Source: Limanda limanda (taxonomy: Eukaryota > Chordata > Actinopteri > Pleuronectiformes > Pleuronectidae). From it: a stretch of 64,000 nucleotides of DNA. The stretch covers positions 310,001-374,000 of the forward strand of contig NW_026870579.1 in assembly GCF_963576545.1 (NCBI RefSeq), written 5' to 3'. Within the stretch, counting starts at the first letter, position 1. The number at the start of each line of letters is the position of its first letter. Under the pieces are notes generated by a model. That model was not told the origin of the DNA, did no database searches, and worked only from the letters and a program-made list of their open reading frames with translations. Below, piece by piece: positions 1 to 8,900 of the stretch. Made by a program: the position numbers and the translations under genes.

Positions 1-60
1 CCAGATGCAACCACTTTCCAAGTCTCTCCGACCTTCACAAAAAAAGTTATTCAAGAATAT
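1..60 (+). repeat. Truncated type B monomer at the window edge
   Basis: These 60 bases match positions 96-155 of type B: the CCAGATGCAACCAC stretch followed by the 3' box shared by all monomers. The truncation is caused by the window edge, so the array extends to the left. Confidence 0.95.
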
Positions 61-83
61 CTCTTTCTCCTATGTGCTTTCAT

Positions 84-104
84 CCCTAACCCTAACCCTA
101 ACCC
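84..104 (-). repeat. Telomere-like G4 block inside type A (TTAGGG type)
   Basis: On the + strand this is CCCTAA three times followed by CCC. The - strand is therefore four GGG tracts joined by TTA loops, the canonical vertebrate-type telomeric G-quadruplex sequence. The same block lies at positions 24-44 of every full-length A, so about 240 near-perfect copies share one orientation. A few copies have point changes in a tract or loop (for example near 18,847, 36,429, 37,702, 51,976 and 53,733). The block is absent from B. Its being telomerase-derived is inference from sequence identity. Confidence 0.95.
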
Positions 105-128
105 TTCCGAAAGTCGGAGAAGCTCAAG

Positions 129-150
129 GATGGTACCGATCGATGCGCGC
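129..150. other. CpG-dense KpnI/ClaI core of the monomer
   Basis: The core reads GATGGTACC, then CGATCGAT, then GCGCGC. It holds KpnI, ClaI, PvuI and BssHII sites and four of the seven CpGs of type A. B keeps GGTACC and ATCGAT but has CCAATCGATCCGC here. Subtypes that lose KpnI (GGAACC, for example 28,801) or lose a CpG (GTGC, TGTGC, CTGATC, CCAATC) differ mostly inside this short segment. That makes it the best diagnostic interval for classifying monomers. Confidence 0.85.
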
Positions 151-171
151 TACCCCATTTAGTGGGGGTAG
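150..171. other. Hairpin-capable dyad in type A
   Basis: CTACCCC and GGGGTAG form a 7-bp inverted pair around a short ATTTAGT-containing loop with one extra G. The ATTTAG in the loop supplies the TAG that ends one reading frame in every A. The arms are damaged in specific subtypes: CAACCCC and CTACTCC copies, both of which lie immediately before B, and GGTGGTAG at 15,878, 18,114 and 52,837. Folding in vivo is not shown. Confidence 0.7.
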
Positions 172-181
172 AGCCTACTTG

Positions 182-226
182 CAAGTCTCTCCGACCTTCA
201 CAAAAAAAGATATTCAAGAATATCTC
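182..226 (+). repeat. Conserved 3' box shared by A and B
   Basis: About 45 bp, from CAAGTCTCTCCGACC through the A7 tract and TTCAAGAATAT into the CTC of the next monomer, is essentially identical in A and B. It is the longest segment common to all ~400 monomers. It holds one A7 run (202-208) and one TTCnnGAA dyad (212-221). As the best-conserved part of both families, it is the natural candidate for a protein-binding or recombination-promoting segment, but recent homogenisation would also explain the identity. Confidence 0.9.
212..221. promoter_or_regulatory. TTCnnGAA dyad resembling a minimal heat-shock element
   Basis: ATTCAAGAAT contains two inverted GAA pentamers in the tail-to-tail arrangement of heat-shock elements. 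Only two pentamers are seen; functional elements usually need three. The match occurs in nearly every A and B, so even weak binding could be amplified by copy number. A chance match of this length in a conserved monomer is quite possible. Confidence 0.25.
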
Positions 227-549
227 TTTCTCCTATGTGCTTTCATCCCTAACCCTAACCCTAACCCTTCCGAAAGTCGGAGAAGCTCAAGGATGGTACC
301 GATCGATGCGCGCTACCCCATTTAGTGGGGGTAGAGCCTACTTGCAAGTCTCTCCGACCTTCACAAAAAAAGTTATTCAAGAATATCTCTTTCTCCTATG
401 TGCTTTCATCCCTAACCCTAACCCTAACCCTTCCGAAAGTCGGAGAAGCTCAAGGATGGTACCGATCGATGCGCGCTACCCCATTTAGTGGGGGTAGAGC
501 CTACTTGCAAGTCTCTCCGACCTTCACAAAAAAAGTTATTCAAGAATAT

Positions 550-712
550 CTCTTTCTCCTATGTGCTTTCATCCCTAACCCTAACCCTAACCCTTCCAAA
601 AGTCGGAGAAGCTCAAGGATGGTACCGATCGATGCGCGCTACCCCATTTAGTGGGGGTAGAGCCTACTTGCATGTCTCTCCGACCTTCACAAAAAAAGTT
701 ATTCAAGAATAT
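550..712 (+). repeat. Type A subtype with CCAAAAG and GCATGTC
   Basis: Two linked changes define this subtype: TTCCGAAAG becomes TTCCAAAAG (598, a CpG to CpA change), and TTGCAAGTC becomes TTGCATGTC (about 672). The pair recurs throughout (for example 2,794-2,956, 11,289-11,451, 34,303-34,465 and 58,331-58,493). In the copies followed it is the last A of its run, directly before a B. It is therefore a position-specific member of the higher-order modules. Confidence 0.85.
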
Positions 713-867
713 CTCCTCAGATTTGGGGGAATTTCGTCGGTCGACCTCTTCCGAAGGTCGTACAAGCTCGGGGATGGTACCAATCGATCCGCAGGACCCA
801 AATTAGTCCAGATGCAACCACTTCCCAAGTCTCTCCGACCTTCACAAAAAAAGTTATTCAAGAATAT
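713..867 (+). repeat. Type B monomer, reference copy (155 bp)
   Basis: B starts CTCCTCAGATTTGGGGGAATT and has no telomeric block. It continues with a GTCGAC (SalI) site, a CGACCT/AGGTCG inverted pair, the GGTACC core, a GGAC/GTCC dyad, and the 3' box shared with A. Similarity to A begins around the TTCCGAA motif and is strong over the core and the last ~45 bp, so the two descend from one ancestral monomer whose 5' half differs. There are 120 complete copies, and every one is followed by an A. Confidence 0.97.
794..809. other. Dyad in type B at the position of the A hairpin
   Basis: GGAC and GTCC pair around CCAAATTA, and flanking GCA/TGC could extend the stem past a bulge. The sequence differs from the CTACCCC/GGGGTAG arms of A, but the dyad sits at the homologous place. 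Persistence of pairing in spite of sequence change would suggest selection on shape. With a 4-bp core stem, chance cannot be excluded. Confidence 0.5.
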
Positions 868-1030
868 CTCTTTCTCCTATGTGCTTTCATCCCTAACCCT
901 AACCCTAACCCTTCCGAAAGTCGGAGAAGCTCAAGGATGGTACCGATCGATGCGCGCAACCCCATTTAGTGGGGGTAGAGCCTACTTGCAAGTCTCTCCG
1001 ACCTTCACAAAAAAAGTTATTCAAGAATAT
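868..1030 (+). repeat. Type A subtype with CAACCCC (pre-B subtype)
   Basis: GCGCTACCCC is replaced by GCGCAACCCC, which breaks the outer part of the A hairpin. In every instance I followed (for example 969, 1,607, 3,213, 9,627, 15,079, 29,149, 31,367 and 63,049 by hairpin position) the next monomer is B. The strict association shows that this base change travels with the A-B junction during amplification. Confidence 0.85.
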
Positions 1031-1185
1031 CTCCTCAGATTTGGGGGAATTTCGTCGGTCGACCTCTTCCGAAGGTCGTACAAGCTCGGGGATGGTACCA
1101 ATCGATCCGCAGGACCCAAATTAGTCCAGATGCAACCACTTTCCAAGTCTCTCCGACCTTCACAAAAAAAGTTATTCAAGAATAT

Positions 1186-1342
1186 CTCTTTCTCCTATGT
1201 GCTTTCATCCCTAACCCTAACCCTTTCGAAAGTCGGAGAAGCTCAAGGATGGTACCGATCGATGCGCGCTACCCCATTTAGTGGGGGTAGAGCCTACTTG
1301 CAAGTCTCTCCGACCTTCACAAAAAAAGTTATTCAAGAATAT
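1186..1342 (+). repeat. 157-bp type A variant with three CCC tracts
   Basis: One 6-bp telomeric unit is missing, leaving CCCTAACCCTAACCC. The following bases are TTTCG rather than TTCCG. Thirty-eight 157-bp A copies occur in the window. The TTTCG form recurs as the last A of the 1,600-, 2,244- and 2,407-bp modules, so I use it as the module boundary. With three G tracts a single copy can no longer form the usual intramolecular four-tract quadruplex. Confidence 0.9.
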
Positions 1343-2630
1343 CTCTTTCTCCTATGTGCTTTCATCCCTAACCCTAACCCTAACCCTTCCGAAAGTCGGA
1401 GAAGCTCAAGGATGGTACCAATCGATGCGCGCTACCCCATTTAGTGGGGGTAGAGCCTACTTGCAAGTCTCTCCGACCTTCACAAAAAAAGTTATTCAAG
1501 AATATCTCTTTCTCCTATGTGCTTTCATCCCTAACCCTAACCCTAACCCTTCCGAAAGTCGGAGAAGCTCAAGGATGGTACCGATCGATGCGTGCAACCC
1601 CATTTAGTGGGGGTAGAGCCTACTTGCAAGTCTCTCCGACCTTCACAAAAAAAGTTATTCAAGAATATCTCCTCAGATTTGGGGGAATTTCGTCGGTCGA
1701 CCTCTTCCGAAGGTCGTACAAGCTCGGGGATGGTACCAATCGATCCGCAGGACCCAAATTAGTCCAGATGCAACCACTTTCCAAGTCTCTCCGACCTTCA
1801 CAAAAAAAGTTATTCAAGAATATCTCTTTCTCCTATGTGCTTTCATCCCTAACCCTAACCCTAACCCTTCCGAAAGTCGGAGAAGCTCAAGGATGGTACC
1901 GATCGATGCGCGCTACCCCATTTAGTGGGGGTAGAGCCTACTTGCAAGTCTCTCCGACCTTCACAAAAAAAGTTATTCAAGAATATCTCTTTCTCCTATG
2001 TGCTTTCATCCCTAACCCTAACCCTAACCCTTCCGAAAGTCGGAGAAGCTCAAGGATGGTACCAATCGATGCGCGCTACCCCATTTAGTGGGGGTAGAGC
2101 CTACTTGCAAGTCTCTCCGACCTTCACAAAAAAAGTTATTCAAGAATATCTCTTTCTCCTATGTGCTTTCATCCCTAACCCTAACCCTAACCCTTCCGAA
2201 AGTCGGAGAAGCTCAAGGATGGTACCGATCGATGCGTGCAACCCCATTTAGTGGGGGTAGAGCCTACTTGCAAGTCTCTCCGACCTTCACAAAAAAAGTT
2301 ATTCAAGAATATCTCCTCAGATTTGGGGGAATTTCGTCGGTCGACCTCTTCCGAAGGTCGTACAAGCTCGGGGATGGTACCAATCGATCCGCAGGACCCA
2401 AATTAGTCCAGATGCAACCACTTTCCAAGTCTCTCCGACCTTCACAAAAAAAGTTATTCAAGAATATCTCTTTCTCCTATGTGCTTTCATCCCTAACCCT
2501 AACCCTAACCCTTCCGAAAGTCGGAGAAGCTCAAGGATGGTACCGATCGATGCGCGCTACCCCATTTAGTGGGGGTAGAGCCTACTTGCAAGTCTCTCCG
2601 ACCTTCACAAAAAAAGTTATTCAAGAATAT
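1343..2630 (+). repeat. 644-bp tandem duplication (A-A-B-A unit, two copies)
   Basis: Positions 1,343-1,986 and 1,987-2,630 have the same monomer order. They share the CCAATCGATGCGC variant (1,418 and 2,062) and the GCGTGCAACC variant (1,590 and 2,234). A unit of the same length and order is also duplicated at 3,750-4,393 and 4,394-5,037, marked by CTCACGG and CTACTCC. Three A plus one B is therefore a frequent unit of local expansion. Confidence 0.85.
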
Positions 2631-5600
2631 CTCTTTCTCCTATGTGCTTTCATCCCTAACCCTAACCCTAACCCTTCCGAAAGTCGGAGAAGCTCAAGGA
2701 TGGTACCGATCGATGCGCGCTACCCCATTTAGTGGGGGTAGAGCCTACTTGCAAGTCTCTCCGACCTTCACAAAAAAAGTTATTCAAGAATATCTCTTTC
2801 TCCTATGTGCTTTCATCCCTAACCCTAACCCTAACCCTTCCAAAAGTCGGAGAAGCTCAAGGATGGTACCGATCGATGCGCGCTACCCCATTTAGTGGGG
2901 GTAGAGCCTACTTGCATGTCTCTCCGACCTTCACAAAAAAAGTTATTCAAGAATATCTCCTCAGATTTGGGGGAATTTCGTCGGTCGACCTCTTCCGAAG
3001 GTCGTACAAGCTCGGGGATGGTACCAATCGATCCGCAGGACCCAAATTAGTCCAGATGCAACCACTTTCCAAGTCTCTCCGACCTTCACAAAAAAAGTTA
3101 TTCAAGAATATCTCTTTCTCCTATGTGCTTTCATCCCTAACCCTAACCCTAACCCTTCCGAAAGTCGGAGAAGCTCAAGGATGGTACCGATCGATGCGCG
3201 CAACCCCATTTAGTGGGGGTAGAGCCTACTTGCAAGTCTCTCCGACCTTCACAAAAAAAGTTATTCAAGAATATCTCCTCAGATTTGGGGGAATTTCGTC
3301 GGTCGACCTCTTCCGAAGGTCGTACAAGCTCGGGGATGGTACCAATCGATCCGCAGGACCCAAATTAGTCCAGATGCAACCACTTTCCAAGTCTCTCCGA
3401 CCTTCACAAAAAAAGTTATTCAAGAATATCTCTTTCTCCTATGTGCTTTCATCCCTAACCCTAACCCTTTCGAAAGTCGGAGAAGCTCAAGGATGGTACC
3501 GATCGATGCGCGCTACCCCATTTAGTGGGGGTAGAGCCTACTTGCAAGTCTCTCCGACCTTCACAAAAAAAGTTATTCAAGAATATCTCTTTCTCCTATG
3601 TGCTTTCATCCCTAACCCTAACCCTAACCCTTCCGAAAGTCGGAGAAGCTCAAGGATGGTACCAATCGATGCGCGCTACCCCATTTAGTGGGGGTAGAGC
3701 CTACTTGCAAGTCTCTCCGACCTTCACAAAAAAAGTTATTCAAGAATATCTCTTTCTCCTATGTGCTTTCATCCCTAACCCTAACCCTAACCCTTCCGAA
3801 AGTCGGAGAAGCTCACGGATGGTACCGATCGATGCGCGCTACTCCATTTAGTGGGGGTAGAGCCTACTTGCAAGTCTCTCCGACCTTCACAAAAAAAGTT
3901 ATTCAAGAATATCTCCTCAGATTTGGGGGAATTTCGTCGGTCGACCTCTTCCGAAGGTCGTACAAGCTCGGGGATGGTACCAATCGATCCGCAGGACCCA
4001 AATTAGTCCAGATGCAACCACTTTCCAAGTCTCTCCGACCTTCACAAAAAAAGTTATTCAAGAATATCTCTTTCTCCTATGTGCTTTCATCCCTAACCCT
4101 AACCCTAACCCTTCCGAAAGTCGGAGAAGCTCAAGGATGGTACCGATCGATGCGCGCTACCCCATTTAGTGGGGGTAGAGCCTACTTGCAAGTCTCTCCG
4201 ACCTTCACAAAAAAAGATATTCAAGAATATCTCTTTCTCCTATGTGCTTTCATCCCTAACCCTAACCCTAACCCTTCCGAAAGTCGGAGAAGCTCAAGGA
4301 TGGTACCGATCGATGCGCGCTACCCCATTTAGTGGGGGTAGAGCCTACTTGCAAGTCTCTCCGACCTTCACAAAAAAAGTTATTCAAGAATATCTCTTTC
4401 TCCTATGTGCTTTCATCCCTAACCCTAACCCTAACCCTTCCGAAAGTCGGAGAAGCTCACGGATGGTACCGATCGATGCGCGCTACTCCATTTAGTGGGG
4501 GTAGAGCCTACTTGCAAGTCTCTCCGACCTTCACAAAAAAAGTTATTCAAGAATATCTCCTCAGATTTGGGGGAATTTCGTCGGTCGACCTCTTCCGAAG
4601 GTCGTACAAGCTCGGGGATGGTACCAATCGATCCGCAGGACCCAAATTAGTCCAGATGCAACCACTTTCCAAGTCTCTCCGACCTTCACAAAAAAAGTTA
4701 TTCAAGAATATCTCTTTCTCCTATGTGCTTTCATCCCTAACCCTAACCCTAACCCTTCCGAAAGTCGGAGAAGCTCAAGGATGGTACCGATCGATGCGTG
4801 CTACCCCATTTAGTGGGGGTAGAGCCTACTTGCAAGTCTCTCCGACCTTCACAAAAAAAGATATTCAAGAATATCTCTTTCTCCTATGTGCTTTCATCCC
4901 TAACCCTAACCCTAACCCTTCCGAAAGTCGGAGAAGCTCAAGGATGGTACCGATCGATGCGCGCTACCCCATTTAGTGGGGGTAGAGCCTACTTGCAAGT
5001 CTCTCCGACCTTCACAAAAAAAGTTATTCAAGAATATCTCTTTCTCCTATGTGCTTTCATCCCTAACCCTAACCCTAACCCTTCCGAAAGTCGGAGAAGC
5101 TCAAGGATGGTACCGATCGATGCGCGCTACCCCATTTAGTGGGGGTAGAGCCTACTTGCAAGTCTCTCCGACCTTCACAAAAAAAGTTATTCAAGAATAT
5201 CTCTTTCTCCTATGTGCTTTCATCCCTAACCCTAACCCTAACCCTTCCAAAAGTCGGAGAAGCTCAAGGATGGTACCGATCGATGCGCGCTACCCCATTT
5301 AGTGGGGGTAGAGCCTACTTGCATGTCTCTCCGACCTTCACAAAAAAAGTTATTCAAGAATATCTCCTCAGATTTGGGGGAATTTCGTCGGTCGACCTCT
5401 TCCGAAGGTCGTACAAGCTCGGGGATGGTACCAATCGATCCGCAGGACCCAAATTAGTCCAGATGCAACCACTTTCCAAGTCTCTCCGACCTTCACAAAA
5501 AAAGTTATTCAAGAATATTTCTTTCTCCTATGTGCTTTCATCCCTAACCCTAACCCTAACCCTTCCGAAAGTCGGAGAAGCTCAAGGATGGTACCGATCG

Positions 5601-5993
5601 ATGCGCGCAACCCCATTTAGTGGGGGTAGAGCCTACTTGCAAGTCTCTCCGACCTTCACAAAAAAAGTTATTCAAGAATATCTCCTCAGATTTGGGGGAA
5701 TTTCGTCGGTCGACCTCTTCCGAAGGTCGTACAAGCTCGGGGATGGTACCAATCGATCCGCAGGACCCAAATTAGTCCAGATGCAACCACTTTCCAAGTC
5801 TCTCCGACCTTCACAAAAAAAGTTATTCAAGAATATCTCTTTCTCCTATGTGCTTTCATCCCTAACCCTAACCCTTTCGAAAGTCGGAGAAGCTCAAGGA
5901 TGGTACCGATCGATGCGCGCTACCCCATTTAGTGGGGGTAGAGCCTACTTGCAAGTCTCTCCGACCTTCACAAAAAAAGTTATTCAAGAATAT
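1987..5993 (+). repeat. 4,007-bp higher-order repeat, copy 1
   Basis: This is a 1,600-bp module (1,987-3,586; 7 A + 3 B) followed by a 2,407-bp module (3,587-5,993; 11 A + 4 B). Every monomer boundary recurs 4,007 bp downstream, and diagnostic variants are conserved at that offset (GCGTGCAACC at 2,234/6,241, CCAAAAG at 2,839/6,846, GCGTGCTACC near 4,798/8,805). A private difference is AATATTTC near 5,519, where the second copy has AATATCTC. Confidence 0.92.
3750..3912 (+). repeat. Type A subtype with CTCACGG and CTACTCC
   Basis: Linked changes CTCAAGG to CTCACGG (about 3,815) and CTACCCC to CTACTCC (about 3,842) define this subtype. It recurs at hairpin positions 4,495, 7,858, 8,502, 42,422, 43,066, 44,829, 45,473, 48,836 and 49,480, each time directly before B. 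It marks the 2,407-bp module and is not seen in the 10-42 kb or 51-64 kb regions. Confidence 0.85.
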
Positions 5994-8900
5994 CTCTTTC
6001 TCCTATGTGCTTTCATCCCTAACCCTAACCCTAACCCTTCCGAAAGTCGGAGAAGCTCAAGGATGGTACCAATCGATGCGCGCTACCCCATTTAGTGGGG
6101 GTAGAGCCTACTTGCAAGTCTCTCCGACCTTCACAAAAAAAGTTATTCAAGAATATCTCTTTCTCCTATGTGCTTTCATCCCTAACCCTAACCCTAACCC
6201 TTCCGAAAGTCGGAGAAGCTCAAGGATGGTACCGATCGATGCGTGCAACCCCATTTAGTGGGGGTAGAGCCTACTTGCAAGTCTCTCCGACCTTCACAAA
6301 AAAAGTTATTCAAGAATATCTCCTCAGATTTGGGGGAATTTCGTCGGTCGACCTCTTCCGAAGGTCGTACAAGCTCGGGGATGGTACCAATCGATCCGCA
6401 GGACCCAAATTAGTCCAGATGCAACCACTTTCCAAGTCTCTCCGACCTTCACAAAAAAAGTTATTCAAGAATATCTCTTTCTCCTATGTGCTTTCATCCC
6501 TAACCCTAACCCTAACCCTTCCGAAAGTCGGAGAAGCTCAAGGATGGTACCGATCGATGCGCGCTACCCCATTTAGTGGGGGTAGAGCCTACTTGCAAGT
6601 CTCTCCGACCTTCACAAAAAAAGTTATTCAAGAATATCTCTTTCTCCTATGTGCTTTCATCCCTAACCCTAACCCTAACCCTTCCGAAAGTCGGAGAAGC
6701 TCAAGGATGGTACCGATCGATGCGCGCTACCCCATTTAGTGGGGGTAGAGCCTACTTGCAAGTCTCTCCGACCTTCACAAAAAAAGTTATTCAAGAATAT
6801 CTCTTTCTCCTATGTGCTTTCATCCCTAACCCTAACCCTAACCCTTCCAAAAGTCGGAGAAGCTCAAGGATGGTACCGATCGATGCGCGCTACCCCATTT
6901 AGTGGGGGTAGAGCCTACTTGCATGTCTCTCCGACCTTCACAAAAAAAGTTATTCAAGAATATCTCCTCAGATTTGGGGGAATTTCGTCGGTCGACCTCT
7001 TCCGAAGGTCGTACAAGCTCGGGGATGGTACCAATCGATCCGCAGGACCCAAATTAGTCCAGATGCAACCACTTTCCAAGTCTCTCCGACCTTCACAAAA
7101 AAAGTTATTCAAGAATATCTCTTTCTCCTATGTGCTTTCATCCCTAACCCTAACCCTAACCCTTCCGAAAGTCGGAGAAGCTCAAGGATGGTACCGATCG
7201 ATGCGCGCAACCCCATTTAGTGGGGGTAGAGCCTACTTGCAAGTCTCTCCGACCTTCACAAAAAAAGTTATTCAAGAATATCTCCTCAGATTTGGGGGAA
7301 TTTCGTCGGTCGACCTCTTCCGAAGGTCGTACAAGCTCGGGGATGGTACCAATCGATCCGCAGGACCCAAATTAGTCCAGATGCAACCACTTTCCAAGTC
7401 TCTCCGACCTTCACAAAAAAAGTTATTCAAGAATATCTCTTTCTCCTATGTGCTTTCATCCCTAACCCTAACCCTTTCGAAAGTCGGAGAAGCTCAAGGA
7501 TGGTACCGATCGATGCGCGCTACCCCATTTAGTGGGGGTAGAGCCTACTTGCAAGTCTCTCCGACCTTCACAAAAAAAGTTATTCAAGAATATCTCTTTC
7601 TCCTATGTGCTTTCATCCCTAACCCTAACCCTAACCCTTCCGAAAGTCGGAGAAGCTCAAGGATGGTACCAATCGATGCGCGCTACCCCATTTAGTGGGG
7701 GTAGAGCCTACTTGCAAGTCTCTCCGACCTTCACAAAAAAAGTTATTCAAGAATATCTCTTTCTCCTATGTGCTTTCATCCCTAACCCTAACCCTAACCC
7801 TTCCGAAAGTCGGAGAAGCTCACGGATGGTACCGATCGATGCGCGCTACTCCATTTAGTGGGGGTAGAGCCTACTTGCAAGTCTCTCCGACCTTCACAAA
7901 AAAAGTTATTCAAGAATATCTCCTCAGATTTGGGGGAATTTCGTCGGTCGACCTCTTCCGAAGGTCGTACAAGCTCGGGGATGGTACCAATCGATCCGCA
8001 GGACCCAAATTAGTCCAGATGCAACCACTTTCCAAGTCTCTCCGACCTTCACAAAAAAAGTTATTCAAGAATATCTCTTTCTCCTATGTGCTTTCATCCC
8101 TAACCCTAACCCTAACCCTTCCGAAAGTCGGAGAAGCTCAAGGATGGTACCGATCGATGCGCGCTACCCCATTTAGTGGGGGTAGAGCCTACTTGCAAGT
8201 CTCTCCGACCTTCACAAAAAAAGATATTCAAGAATATCTCTTTCTCCTATGTGCTTTCATCCCTAACCCTAACCCTAACCCTTCCGAAAGTCGGAGAAGC
8301 TCAAGGATGGTACCGATCGATGCGCGCTACCCCATTTAGTGGGGGTAGAGCCTACTTGCAAGTCTCTCCGACCTTCACAAAAAAAGTTATTCAAGAATAT
8401 CTCTTTCTCCTATGTGCTTTCATCCCTAACCCTAACCCTAACCCTTCCGAAAGTCGGAGAAGCTCACGGATGGTACCGATCGATGCGCGCTACTCCATTT
8501 AGTGGGGGTAGAGCCTACTTGCAAGTCTCTCCGACCTTCACAAAAAAAGTTATTCAAGAATATCTCCTCAGATTTGGGGGAATTTCGTCGGTCGACCTCT
8601 TCCGAAGGTCGTACAAGCTCGGGGATGGTACCAATCGATCCGCAGGACCCAAATTAGTCCAGATGCAACCACTTTCCAAGTCTCTCCGACCTTCACAAAA
8701 AAAGTTATTCAAGAATATCTCTTTCTCCTATGTGCTTTCATCCCTAACCCTAACCCTAACCCTTCCGAAAGTCGGAGAAGCTCAAGGATGGTACCGATCG
8801 ATGCGTGCTACCCCATTTAGTGGGGGTAGAGCCTACTTGCAAGTCTCTCCGACCTTCACAAAAAAAGATATTCAAGAATATCTCTTTCTCCTATGTGCTT

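Larger units (their letters stand above)
61..223 (+). repeat. Type A monomer, reference copy (163 bp)
   Basis: I phase A from CTCTTTCTCC to the AAGAATAT just before the next monomer. In order it contains a pyrimidine-rich 5' segment (1-23), four CCC tracts spaced by TAA (24-44), a small TCCGA/TCGGA dyad (about 46-58), a KpnI/ClaI/BssHII core (69-90), a CTACCCC/GGGGTAG dyad (90-111), and the box shared with B (from 122). It has seven CpG sites. This copy carries GATATT instead of the commoner GTTATT after the A7 tract; that variant marks one A subtype that recurs, for example, near 4,213, 8,220, 36,210, 38,780 and 49,200. In this window 279 complete A copies are present. Confidence 0.97.

Noticed and set aside
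84..104. Genuine chromosome end
   Set aside because: Each block has only two to four CCC tracts inside a larger monomer, and the array runs through both window edges without a terminal run of the repeat.
162..226. tRNA-like or Pol III promoter boxes near GGGGGTAGAGCC and GTTATTCAAGAAT
   Set aside because: Resemblance is only a few bases; there is no A box/B box pair with proper spacing and no cloverleaf.
713..725. Polymerase slippage at GGGGG or A7 as the source of length variation
   Set aside because: Total length is fully explained by 6-bp telomeric steps, leaving no room for net homopolymer indels.
713..867. CENP-B box in type B or around the TTTCGAAAG variants
   Set aside because: I compared TTTCGTCGG and TTTCGAAAGTCGGAG with the NTTCGNNNNANNCGGGN pattern; essential positions do not match on either strand.
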